A program made the translations under genes and the position numbers. This document shows, one piece after another, positions 51,516-62,562 of a DNA stretch of 64,000 bases. Each line of letters begins with the position of its first letter. The first letter of the stretch is position 1. The DNA comes from Enoplolaimus lenunculus. Lineage: Eukaryota > Nematoda > Enoplea > Enoplida > Thoracostomopsidae. Below the pieces are notes generated by a model that was not told the origin of the DNA, did no database searches, and saw only the letters and a list, made by a program, of their open reading frames with translations. The stretch lies in contig JASANG010000846.1 of the NCBI GenBank assembly GCA_030248215.1, positions 81,284-145,283 on the forward strand, written 5' to 3'.

Positions 51516-54500
51516 ATGAAAGCTCTACGGTTACTCAACGAAACGGAGGGTAGCATAACCATTGATTCGTTTGCCAACACTACTAACTCGTTAACCGTTT
51601 CTGATTTGTTCAAGTCGTACGAAAACCAACCAATTACATCGCTGTGTTGGGCAGCGTTGTTGTTAGTAGTATTCATCGTTGCGGGTATCGTCGGCAACTC
51701 GTTGGTTTGTTTGTCAATCATTTACGAGCGACGCTTACATAACAGTACGAATTATTTTTTATTTTCACTTGCCATCGCCGATTTAATGGTTTCAGTAATC
51801 GTGATGCCGTTTGGATTGATTAACGAGTTACATTTCGGTGAGTTGTAGTAAAAAGTTTAATATTTTTGACAAGGTCGGTCAGAATCAATCATTTTCAACA
51901 GTCTCAGCTTACGATGAGCTAAAACATTTCGTAGTATACATTGTTAGTTGTGTTAAAGCGTTCGCTTATATCTTGTTTTTATATACGCAGTTTTGCGTGG
52001 GCTATGTCGCAATTTTCTCATTTCCGACGCCAACAGCTCAAAGCTGTGCAATATTTCGTTAGAGTATAGCAGAAATTTTTATTACGTAACGTGTTCTCAA
52101 ACATTAACAACAGAAAATCTATTTTTTCTTACATTTTAAACATATAGTAAAACATATTGTTTTATTATATCTAAATACGAGTTTTATATATTTCGAATCC
52201 CTCATCAAAAACGGCGAGGACTGGAAGCATATTACGATAAAGAAATTTCAACTCTTCAGAAAAGTTTACCCTGTTTTAAAGCCGATTATAAGGTCGTTTA
52301 ATTTTAGTCCTGAATTTATTTGCGCTACCCCTAGTGTGTTGAGCTAGCTAGCTAGCTAGCTAAGCTACGGGCTTATATTCTTTGTTTCATTTTGTAGGCC
52401 GGTGGATTTACAACGGATCAACGTGCCTGCTTTACGTAAGTTCCGATGTTTTCCTGAGTTCTGTGTCGATTGTTCACATGTCAATCATTTCGTTCGACCG
52501 CTACTGGGGCATCAGTCGACCGTTGTCAATGCGAACACGGAGTCCTAAGCGTGCATTGCGTGGAAAACTTGCGGCGTGCTGGTTGATCACAATTGCAATA
52601 TCGTGTCCGATTGCCGTCGTCGGTCTCCTTGACGAACGAAACGTATTTCAGTTTTCCAGTTGTCAAATTTACAATCGCTACTTTATGATTTACGGGTCGT
52701 TTTTAACATTTTTCATTCCGTTTGTTGTAATGGCGTTTACGTATCACAAAACCGTTGCGTTGCTGACACAACAGCAATCGTCAGCGTTAACTGCATCTGG
52801 CGGCGGAAGTGATGAAAATGGCCCAGCGAACGGCGCTGGAGGCCCGATTGCGCTAAGGCGGTCAGTACGAACTGCGGGCAAAATTAATTTACCAACGAAG
52901 AAAGTCAATGTAGCCAGCAAACGCGGCGATAAGCATCAATGTTCACCGTCGGTAAGTAGCAGCTTTGGTGCTCGTAGTCAAGCGGCTGACAATATTTCTA
53001 AGGGAGCTGACGGTGATAGCTATGCTTCGAAGACAACAATAACGCCGCAGTGCGAAAACAATCAACACCAACAAACTAGCGAAACCTTAAAAAACACGCA
53101 AACTCAGCACGGAGAGTCTGCTACAGATGTTTCGTCGTTAACATTTGAAAACAAAAATTTCATTAATGAATGCAATTGTGATAGGTCAAATTTGGCAAAT
53201 CAAGGCGATACTTTAGTACGTTTTGATCCGGCGAATTCGCTATTGGAACAGCAATCTGTTTGTTCAGTTACTACTCCTACTATTCACATTTCTTCGTCTT
53301 CACCACGTCGTCAAGTTTCGTTTCGAACTCAAGATACTAGTAGGACGTCTGATAAGCAACAATCACGTCGGACGAATGATCTCAACAATACACAGCATTT
53401 ACAAGACAATGTTAACGACCGAGGACAAAGCAAAAATTGGCTAACAGTTGGTGCGCCACGACTAAATGCAACAGAAAACGTACGGTTTGACGGTCTTCGT
53501 CGTAGCTTTAACCTGAAACGGAACGCGACGGCGAAATCTAAAAAAGCCGCAGCGGACACTTCTGGAAGCAGCGGAGGCGGTGCATTGGCGAACGAGCAAA
53601 AAGCGACGAAAGTTTTAGGTGTTGTTTTCGGTGCATTTTTTGTATGCTGGGCGCCGTTTTTTGCAATGAATTTTACAGTTGCATTTTGCGGCTCAACTTG
53701 CGAAACTCGTATACCGCGACTTGTCGGCACGGTATGCTTGTGGCTTGGCTACATCAGCTCTACGCTAAATCCGGTCATTTACACTGTATTTAATCGAGTT
53801 TATCGTGATGCATTTCAACGCATTTTATGTTGTGCGCCATTGACACAGCGTGGCGTTTGTGGGCTGTGTTGCCGCAATTCAAGCTATTGCAGCCGAGCAG
53901 GCGCAACTGAAATTCGAGCGATTAAATTCACAAGTGCTCATTATTCAGCCGCAGGAACAACAACAAATGGTGGAAATCGTGGCACTTCTGCGTGTTATCC
54001 AATGACATCGAGACGTCGTGAATTGTCAATGGGAACAACTGTGTCGTGTAACAATCGGACTTCCGCTACTGGATCTATAAATGAGCAACAAACATCGGAA
54101 AGTTTGAAATGTCAGACTAAAAGCATACAGCAAGAATCAAATGAACACTGTGAAAAAACGCGTTTGTTACAAAGTGAAGAAAAGAACACTGGTGACAGCA
54201 AACTGGCAAACAAACGAGAAAACAAACCAACGACGAAACTTGAAAAATCAACACCTTCTCGTGAATTCGGTTGCAAAAACAACCATAAATCTCCCGCAAA
54301 AGTTGGTATCGCTGAGACAAGCGACAAACTGGATCAAGACCCGATGTGCGCTAAGAATCGCTGCCATGTACATGCCGAACAGACACCTGTTTGTAATTGC
54401 GATGTTGAAACTAGCGTACCGTCTATCGCAACTCAATCTAGTGCAAAAACAGTAATTTTGCCAGATGGAGAAAAAATTACTAATTCGAATTGTACGACGG

Positions 54501-55339
54501 GCAATAAATTTGAAGAGACAATCGAAAGTCCGTTAGTCGCGTTTGAATCAACTGCTGAAACTGCATCAACTTTTGTACAGTCAGGCACAGGAACTACCTC
54601 GACACCGTTGACACCAGGATCCGGAGTGGCGAACGCAAACGATACACCAAGTTCAACGAAACCCACTGACACTTGCCGTTTGGAATCCGCAGATTTCCAA
54701 AAGTCTCCAGAAAGCAGTGATGACAAACCTGCACCGGAAGTATCAAGCGGAAATTCTAATATGCAACATCCGCTTCAACCACGTCAATCTACAATATCTA
54801 TGACCGCCGAACCAGACTGTACGAAGCAACCTGCTAAACAAAAGTATTCACAGCCTACGAGACAACATTCAACCACGACTGGTATTGATATACCTCTCTC
54901 AGCATCTGCGCAACAATTTTATCCAACCACTACGCCAACGCATCCAATTGTGATCAGTCAAGCGCGGCCTCTAGCACCTTTACCGTATTCAATATCGAGT
55001 TTAGAATACATTGATAAATCAATGGACAGTTTGGCGTCGCGTGCGACAGCAATTTCAACTCATTTGCTGCAAAACACCTCGACGCGAACGTATTCACACG
55101 AAACTCAACCAGAAGATGACTTTGAATTGGATGTTTCCGCATGTGGAAATACCGCGGGTGTTGTAAAAGCGATTGATCGCAGCGTGAGCCATCAAAACTA
55201 TAGCCGCAGGGCTGGCTCATGCGTTGCCAGAGTACCGTTGACACATGACCGAAACGCGTTGCTTGAAATTCAAATGAATCAGCGGTCGAAAATTTTTAAC
55301 ACACGCAGTGAAAGCTTATCGGCTGTTCCTGAAAACTGA
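51516..55339 (+). CDS. 5-HT2-like biogenic amine G-protein-coupled receptor
   Basis: Plasma-membrane receptor for an amine, most like the serotonin 5-HT2 group. Exons 51516-51837 and 52398-55339 join at Gly-108 (ELHF-G-RWIY), giving 1087 residues. The ~45-residue N-terminus has N-glycosylation sites (NET, NTT). TM1 has GNSLV; TM2 has SLAIADL; the conserved Cys precedes TM3, which has the amine-binding Asp (VSSDVFLSS) and DRY. The second loop has SSC. Around TM4-TM5, ISCPIAVVGLLDERNVF and GSFLTFFIPFVVM follow the 5-HT2 pattern. TM6 has CWAPFF and TM7 has GYISSTLNPVIY, then a short helix FNRVYRDAF. The third intracellular loop is about 270 residues and the tail about 500, both rich in Ser, Thr, Gln and Asn; the tail is far longer than in vertebrate 5-HT2 receptors. 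Alternative: another invertebrate amine receptor of the same clade. Confidence 0.9.
51838..52397 (+). other. Intron of the amine receptor gene
   Basis: 560-bp phase-1 intron with GTGAGT donor and TTTTGTAG acceptor, placed between TM2 and TM3 just before the conserved RW of the first extracellular loop. It contains a short (GCTA)n run near 52343-52362. Confidence 0.9.
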
Positions 55340-55826
55340 ACAATTTATGTGGTAATCTCAATCGTAAGTGTACATGATGTGCTCCTCAGTTGGCAAACGG
55401 GGTGTCTCAAATGCAAATCGTTGCTCAGGGGGGCCTGAACAACTACGTTCTGAAATGTAAGCTAATTTTGAATGAACAAGTTCCATCTGGGACGACGCAC
55501 CTGTAAACTGGAACAAGTGGGGGCACGACATATATGCGTAATTATCGCGCAACGTCAAGTGAATATACACTTATGCTGATATCACGAGTGTAGTTAAAAC
55601 GTTATAACTATTAAGCAAACAATTTTCCGTAGAATGGTTAAACATCGGTTATAACGGTGTTATAAATAGACACGACAGACCTGAATTTTTCAGTCAGCTT
55701 TAAGCATAAGTAAAACGCTCAATTTTATGCCGATAATATGTGACAAACAACCACAAAAGTGGACACAAAGCACATAAAACCCACAAAACGCACAAGTGTA
55801 TTGTCTACCATGCTAAGTTTAGAAAG

Positions 55827-56006
55827 TTGCAAAGATGTTTAGTCAAATTGACTGTCTCCGACATAGGCTCTACGGGACTATACAATCTGAGTCAAATTCG
55901 ACTCCCTGAATCGCATGTTTGACCATGGCGGTGTCGAATTTGACTCAGTTTGTGTAGTCCCGTGGTGGAAGAGAGTAAATTTGACTCACCATGTTTTTTG
56001 CAGTGT
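55827..56006. mobile_element. Palindromic MITE, family B, copy 3
   Basis: Left arm GTTGCAAAGATGTTTAGTC and right arm ending CACCATGTTTTTTGCAGTG. The inner CTCTACGGGACTATACAAT word and its inverse match the other copies. The centre is reduced. Confidence 0.75.
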
Positions 56007-56527
56007 ATGCTTTTTTTAAAAATCGTCTACTTTAAAAGGTATTCACCAATATAAGGCTGTCTAGTTCGCTATTTTTACTAGTTTATTAAATTTCGTACTT
56101 CTGGGCTGATTTATTTTATTGAATAGATTTGTAACGATGCCAAAACGGTTGTTTTGGTAATTTTCCCATCCGTTCTTCGCCCAAATGGTTCTATTTTTAA
56201 AATTTCTGCATATTTCGCCTCCTCATAAACCTACCCTGATCATTTCCCACCCACATTTGCATTTTGAAAAAGCCGATTTTTTCGGTCCCAAGGCCATACT
56301 TATGCCTGAAAAATATGAGTTGTCAACAAACTAGACATAACGGAAAAATCCAAGTTTTGTTTACATTAATACTAAAACGGAACTATTCGTTAAGCACATT
56401 TTACTAAAACGTTCCAACTGAATAATTAAAGCAGTTTTTGTGCTAAACATTGTAATTAGTTCATTTATGTGCTGCAATGTTTACGGAAATTAAAGTGTTG
56501 CTTAGGTTGTGTAGCCAATATAAAGAA

Positions 56528-56687
56528 CAGGGGCGGAACTGTATTATAAGCATATTCCTAAGTCTAAGCCTAAGCACACGAATGAACATTTTTCTAAGCC
56601 TAAGCCTAAGTCTAACCCAAGTAAAAAAATAAGTCTAAAGCTTATGCTTACTCTATTCTAGTGCCACAGACAAACTCTCCGCCCCTG
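56528..56687. mobile_element. MITE with CCTAAG word array
   Basis: 160 bp between CAGGGGCGGA and TCCGCCCCTG, a perfect 10-bp inverted repeat. The interior is largely degenerate CTAAGCCTAAG and CTAAGTCTAAG. The flanking bases form an inverted rather than a direct match, so no target duplication was confirmed. The CAGGG-type end suggests hAT. Confidence 0.7.
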
Positions 56688-57327
56688 ATCTTTACATGGG
56701 CCGGTGGTTTAACATTTATTACGTATGCAGAGATGGAAAAGCTTTTGTAATAAGCTAACACTTTGGAAACGCTGTTCGGAGTCCAATAGTTCTGTATACT
56801 TTTGGGGTTAAAATAAGTTGTATTGGTACATTTTGTTCGCGAAGTTCACAGGAAACTGCCGTCCCAGGTCTTGAAACTGACCTTTGGTGTGGCCTATGTG
56901 CCAACGGACGGTGAAAGCCACATTCGCATTCTCGGCGCAGTAAAACTAGCAATGAGTCGTTGGACTGAATTACCGTAGCTAAGCTACTAACTGGCGCACA
57001 AATGCTCCTATAACAGGGCATCGATACCACTTTTGTTCTTCGCAGATTAGCTTGTAAAGTACTTCACAGGTTTTATACAACATGCACCAAGGCGAAAAAT
57101 TGTACGTTTCAAAAGTCTATGAAGGCAACAGTTCAAAGACTGGAACTTAGAAATTTCTTCAGTGTTTATCCTGCATCCTTTAATGCAAGCGAAATTGCAT
57201 TAAAACACTGAATGTGATGTTCGGAGATTGGCAGTATTTCATGCACTTAAACAAGCATTGCCAAATCTATACAGGCTTTTGGGATTCCAAAAATTTTGCA
57301 AAACGTCGCATAAAAATTAACAATAAG

Positions 57328-59388
57328 TCATATTGCAGTAAAAAATTCTAACGTAGAATTTGTTTGTCGAAGCCGTTCAAATTGTGCAAGGAAAGAATTC
57401 GGAGCAATCGGCCAGACCGGTGCCGCATTAATGTAACCTAAATAGTAAAAAGCATTAAACCAAATATTTGAATCCGTTTCAGTTCTGACGCAATGGGAAA
57501 CTTTGTAGTAAAAAAGTATCATTTTCACTCTTTGTGATGAATTTACACTTTGTTCGACGCTATGTTGTTTACATAAAGAATTGGCGTTCATATTGCGATT
57601 AGATACTTTCGGTTGTCTACATTAATATACTTACCTAATTTTCTGCCGACGACAGGTTTCGTTCGCTTCGCAGCCAAATTTGATAACGGCACCGCCTGGT
57701 TATATTCGCTGGTTTCAGATGCTACGAGTGAACAACTGTTTCGCACATAACCAATAATATCATCCGTTCGGTTTATTTTCTCAGTTGGGCTATGAATTGT
57801 TTTCTGTGTAAACGGAGTTATTAACGATTCCTGATTAGTTGGCATAGCTATCGCACTAGAACAGTCGTTTTTCGATTTATTTTCAGCGTGGTTACTTTCT
57901 TGCGTGCAACAGAGGGCATCACTATGGACGGGGTGTAATGCCTGTAATATTATAGGCAAGGTGTACAAGTAGTAACAAACAGCTCCTCAAGGGGTTAGGG
58001 GTATCCAGGTACGCGCGTAATAAATGGTAAACCGCATAAACCAGACGTTTACGGCTAGAACGAAAGCCAAATGTGGAAAATTGTGCCTTGAAAGAAAAGC
58101 GTTACCGTTTTATAACCTGGCTGTCTACCTGCAATTAAACGCTGACGACTACTATATACGCGGATTAAATGAACCTGCTAACCGACTGCGCCACAACGCC
58201 TACTGCCGTAATTCGATTTTAGTAAACATAGCAAATTATATATCTTCCTCTGTACATGCACACGTGCAACCAATATTTACCAGTCAACATGGTTACCAAC
58301 ATTGCAATCCTACGCGTCATATTAGGCCTTGAATTAGTGTTCATTTTGTCTTATATTTGTCTATCGCATTTAGGCAACTCTGCATAGGCGTGAAACCAAA
58401 CATCGCTGTATATTTGAATTTGTATAACTTTCGTATACTTGTTAAAGCTATCATAATTAATTTGCTTACGTTCTTTCTATATTTTGATAAACAAATGTTG
58501 GAACGCTTCCCAAACTACGTATGTGTGTGGAGTTACAACTAAAATATAAATTAGCTTTATGTAGCTACGTATTACTGCTATTAACACACACGAATATATT
58601 TTTATAAAAGCCTATACAAACGAATTCCTGAATTTAGCATGAGGGAGATCAGAAATAGGAATGGCAAATTCTTGGAAATCTAAGTCTAAGGCTTTCAAAC
58701 TGGGAAGCTTTCATTGGAATTACTCAGCGTTCGTTAACGGTTAGGTAACATGTGAAGCGTTTTTCAATGAGATCAAGGTTTAATGGCATACTTATGTAAA
58801 GTGCTTATCTATTTATAGTACCAAAACCATAAATTGACATACTTTCGCAGATGAGATTGAATATGTCGGCTGTCGAACGACACGGTTATCTGTTGTGGTG
58901 CATCCGGAAAAGTTAAAATCATTATTATTATTATTATTATTATTGCTGTTGTTGTTAATGTTAATGTCGATAATGTCTTCGCATTTGTGGCGTTTTGCCA
59001 TTAGCTGAGAATAGAATAATTGCTGCTGCAAGATTTGTTGCTTTAATTGTTGTCGTTGTTGTTGTTGTTGTTGTTGTTGCTGTTGTTGTTGTTGTTGTTG
59101 TTGTTTGTGTTGTTGTTGGTGTTGCTGTTGTTGTTTGTGTTGTTGTTGTTGTTGTTGGTGTTGCTGTTGCTGTTGTTGCTGTTGTTGTTGTCGTTGTTGT
59201 TGTTGTTCTTGTTGTTCTTTTTGCTGTTGTTGTTGTTGTCGTTGTTGTTGCTTTGATTGTTGCAGCTGTTCGTTTTTTCTAACGATTTGTTTTAAAACGC
59301 TACTTGTGGCAGCATGTGAATTTTCCTGGTCAAAACGACCTGACGAACGCAAATTCGGGTGTTGCATGCTTGCTCTGCAGTTTAACAT
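57328..59388 (-). CDS. Glutamine/asparagine-rich protein of unknown family, three exons
   Basis: Exons on the minus strand: 59388-58843, 57941-57635, 57437-57328. Both introns are GT-AG (donors GTATGT and GTAAGT; acceptors TTACAG and ATTTAG) and their phases, 0 and 1, agree across each junction. The model gives 320 residues from ATG at 59388 to a TGA at 57328. The first exon encodes MLNCRASMQHPNLRSSGRF, then ~85 residues of mostly Gln, then LKQQILQQQLFYSQLMAKRH and an Asn run. The second exon is Ser/Thr/Asn-rich. The last ends with APVWPIAPNSFLAQFERLRQ and a short Thr/Phe tail. No catalytic or DNA-binding domain is seen. The Gln-rich make-up would suit a transcription regulator, but that is inference. 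Exon 1 also has an acceptor-like sequence just upstream (TTTTGCAAG), so the true start may lie further upstream. Gln/Asn runs also arise from simple repeats. Confidence 0.55.
58150..58203 (-). repeat. tRNA-like A-box sequence inside an intron
   Basis: On the minus strand GGCGTTGTGGCGCAGTCGG followed by TTAGCAGGTTC is very like a tRNA 5' half. The 3' half does not complete a cloverleaf, so this is more likely a SINE head or tRNA pseudogene than a working tRNA. It sits in the intron 57942-58842 of the minus-strand gene. Confidence 0.4.
58918..59270. repeat. Compound trinucleotide microsatellite (GTT/GCT and ATT)
   Basis: Plus-strand ATT repeats at ~58920-58943, then TTG/CTG/TTG repeats at ~59035-59270. 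Interruptions are mostly GTC, CTT and GCT. Read on the minus strand these are CAA/CAG and AAT codons in the frame of the polyglutamine exon. The interruptions keep that frame open. Confidence 0.9.
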
Positions 59389-59437
59389 TGCTGATCCTTG
59401 CAAAATTGTAAAAAATCGCAATACAGTAGGTCCGACT

Positions 59438-59515
59438 GATGACGGACGGTTCTGAACTGGGACGGGCAGCGTAGGACGGTTGACGGACGGCGCTGGACCT
59501 CATTAAAGGTATAGC
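59438..59515. mobile_element. Partial GACGGACGG element (Harbinger-like)
   Basis: Contains GATGACGGACGGTTC, GGTTGACGGACGGCGC and the terminal word GGTATAGCACCATCC, matching the right half of the MITE at 42348-42554. The left terminus is missing. It lies about 50 bases beyond the start codon of the minus-strand gene, so it could form part of its upstream region. Confidence 0.5.
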
Positions 59516-59844
59516 ACCATCCATAAGGACACAATTTTTAAAGATTAACCAGCGATATGAGATAAGAAGAAATGTCGTTTAAAGTCTTGTATAAGCAAGG
59601 TCGTGTTGTATTCACTTCTAAGTGCATACCCTCCGATCAGTCATCGAAAAAGTAGGCTACCATATGTAACCTATCACGGTGACATATGCGAAAGATGAAT
59701 AGGTATACCATGGCCCTCTGATCCGAAATGTGCAAAAAAATACCTAAGTTTTTAGTACGCACCTGTGGCAATAAGCATACTTGCTTATAAACGTATTAAA
59801 ACGCACAAACGAACTATTCTTATAACAGCCGCCTGCAAATATAC

Positions 59845-60050
59845 GCTGCAAAAAATGATGAGTCAAATTGATTCCCTCCGAAATAGGCTGTACGGGACTA
59901 TACAAATTGAGTCAAATTGGATTCTGCGAAAGTTAAACGTGCGACTAAGTGAGTCAAATTTGACTCTGGCGGAGTAGAATTTGGCTCAGTTTGTATAGTC
60001 CCGTCGAGTCTATTTCGAAGAGCCAATTTGACTTACCATTTTTTGCAGTG
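59845..60050. mobile_element. Palindromic MITE, family B, copy 4
   Basis: CTGCAAAAAATGATGAGTC at the left and the inverse at the right (ACCATTTTTTGCAG). Inner GTACGGGACTATACAAATTG and CAGTTTGTATAGTCCCG arms pair. A nearly complete copy. Confidence 0.85.
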
Positions 60051-62000
60051 TACACACATGCTTACTTGCGTTCGCAAATTGCGAGTAACTATGCATAAGA
60101 GGCATATCTTCTGAGTTATTCGTAGAATCTATGAAACCGCAGTTACGCGTTTCATCCAGAACAGTTGCTCTACAGTAAATATCAGCATCTGAAATAATTA
60201 AATTTGATTCTTTAGAAACTACAGCTCATAGAATTGTTATCGTAATAAAGACAGCTGTATAACTGTGATTTGGCAGTAAACTGTAAACAGTAAAACGTAT
60301 GATATATAGGAGCGAATTTTGAACTGAAGCGTTCCTCATCAGAACAGTTTTTACAAACAACGGTGAGGTCTCTGACTTAGAAAGTTTTACTTTTGTTCCA
60401 CAAACATTGCGTTTGGTTTCCAACCGCATGGTTTCCAACCGCATCGCTCGTGAGACCGTTTCACACTATATATATTGCGCGCTCCGTCCGCGCCAGAAAT
60501 TTCAGGACCTGCCACCGGTGTTAAACTGATAATCTACTTCCTGGTTTGCTTATAAAGTATCGGTTAAGCACTGGTTGAACTTCGACATTTTTATACCCTG
60601 TTGCTGTACAGATGTCACTGCACCCAGCGCCTCTAAATCTTAGTAGATTTAGGCTTTCGGCAGCTGGAATCACATTTCTGTGAAAATGTGTGAGCTCTCG
60701 GGCTGCACAGAAATTCTGGGAATAATATCTCGGCGGAAAGACCCCGTGCAAGCTTGTGTCGGTAGACACAGCTTTGATTCGGAAGGCTCTGAGCCAAAAT
60801 ATGCGGCCCTTGAAGTTTTGGTGTCCCGGAGAGTTGCTACGGGCATGTGTGCACAGGTTGGACAATGGCTGAAAATCGAAATGTTAAGCAGACTTTTCGG
60901 ATCTGTCCGGTTGGAGCTGTAAGTGCTCTCGTGGCCCGGAAAGTATGAAAACAGTTCTGAATAGGTGATATTGTGTTGATTCGAAACTAATTTCGGTGTT
61001 TTTGGGTTGAAAACAGTAGTTTCGGATAACTTAAATTTTGCGAAATATCGTTTTGATCTGAATTTTACCAAATTCAGATATTTTGGCTGTAAAACTGTGT
61101 AATAGGTTCGTAAATGTGCTGAATTCGATGGAATGCGTCTACAAACGCTAAATTCTACCTAAATTTTCGTTTTCTGCGTATTTAAAAACCTACAGAAAAA
61201 TTTCGATTACCATTGAAATTTATTACGATTATTAGCTATGTTAAAGAGATTACATTTTGAATTGGCTTGTGACGCGGAAGAGAAATACGGCGTATTATTA
61301 TTAGTATTAGTGTTAGTGTGTTAGTTTGAAATTGCTACGTGTTATTTTCTTTTGAGTATTATTAATGTTTACGTGTGAATAACTAGTTTTGCTGTAGTTT
61401 AGTGGTTGTTTGAGTATTTTTGGGAATCGAGGTGGACAAGAGAATTATTACTGAAACCGGTTATGCAAATTCTGTGAAATCTTGCAAATTTCGGGTCCGT
61501 TTTCAAAAATCCGCGGCTGACCTAACTGTTTTGGAGGTGGGAATTGAGGGTTGTCTCCGACGGTAGTTTAGTGAATTTTTCTTTGTTTTCTTACAAACGG
61601 TTTTGCACGGTGTCTTTTAGTTTGTGTGGCAGAATGCAGAATTTTCGGGTGTGAATAACTCCCTGCGGCAGCAGCGGAGTTGGACCTGGGCGACCGGGGA
61701 GGATTGGTGTCACTGGTCAGCGGCGGAATCCCCGTTTTGGTCCGGGTTATCACAAGCAAATCCGCAGATTCGGCCGTTACCACGGCCCGAATCGGTCATC
61801 CCTGAATTATTGGTAAGAGTTATTTATTTACTTGCTTACACCATGGTTATTGCTTTACACCGGTGTTTAACGGCTCTTGAGACTATCGAGAGAGTCCGAG
61901 CCGGCTTATAGATTTTTGCGTTATTTGCTTTTAGCCGGGGAGGAGAATTATAACGAGTTTTATCTATAGGGAAAAAACCTCACGGGGTAGAAAGGGAAAG
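60051..62000. other. Unassigned region, mostly without supported genes
   Basis: A 15-bp duplication (GGTTTCCAACCGCAT) lies at ~60415-60444. A GC-richer open stretch at 61620-61812 is bordered by an acceptor-like TTTTAG and a donor-like TTGGTAAGAG. It encodes a Trp-rich peptide including SWTWATGEDWCHWSAAESPF. It resembles an isolated exon, but nothing joins it and I recognise no family. Frames at 60680-60922 (+) and 60670-61071 (-) overlap and are unsupported. Confidence 0.4.
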
Positions 62001-62007
62001 GGGCACA

Positions 62008-62151
62008 CCCCCCCCCCCCGGATCCCCAAAGCCGAACAAGTTTAACCTCCCCCCCCCTGGTGGTGTGGGGGGGGGGGGGACACATCACAGGAGGGTGGGG
62101 GGGCGGGGGCGGGGGGCGTGGGGAGTGCAGTGCGGGGGGGGTGGGTTGGGT
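62008..62151 (+). other. G/C homopolymer block with quadruplex potential
   Basis: A C run at ~62008-62019, then a C run near 62049-62057, a G run of ~14 at 62067-62080, and several G runs of 4-8 to 62150. The plus strand meets the four-run rule for a G-quadruplex several times over. Such blocks are also prone to assembly error. Confidence 0.7.
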
Positions 62152-62562
62152 ATGTTTTTTTTCTTTTTTTAGGTTTGTGGGTGCTTCTCCCGGGGATTCG
62201 CGATTTTTTTCTCTCAACACAGTGTTATATTTTTTTCTCCCCTATAAAACAAATGTGCTGTGTTCTTGCACATAGTATTTACCTCATGTAGGTGGCTATG
62301 CCACACTTAAACCTATTTCAAACTAAAAACTAAAACTAAAAATAAAACCCTATATCAAAACCACACCTTAAGGGAGTCCCTGGCTCCACCTAGTCTCTCT
62401 TAGAACTTAAGTTAGGCTTAGGCGTGGCTACAAAGCGTAGAAAATGTTAAAATCGATGCTATGGCGGCTGTGTCCGCAATGTCAAACTTACCTGGGCCCT
62501 GCGTGGCCGTATAATGTGGCTGATTAATGTTGTATTCAGAGTTGGCTATATCTGCTAATAAC

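Larger units (their letters stand above)
55340..57327. other. Intergenic region between convergent genes
   Basis: Lies between the 3' ends of the + receptor gene and the - polyglutamine gene. It contains a palindromic MITE (55827-56006) and a 160-bp MITE (56528-56687). Minus frame 56755-57030 has no motif or splice support and is not called. Confidence 0.6.

Noticed and set aside
53329-53730. 133-codon minus frame inside the receptor gene
   Set aside because: Antisense of the receptor's third loop and TM6; no motif or splice signal.
58024-58332. 102-codon plus frame
   Set aside because: Lies in an intron of the minus-strand gene and overlaps the tRNA-like sequence; no family or splice support.
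58995-59455. Plus-strand poly-Val, poly-Leu and poly-Cys frames
   Set aside because: They are reading frames through the GTT/GCT microsatellite; the minus frame has splice support instead.
61960-62275. Pro/Gly-rich frames on both strands
   Set aside because: They come from the G and C homopolymers and have no other coding sign.
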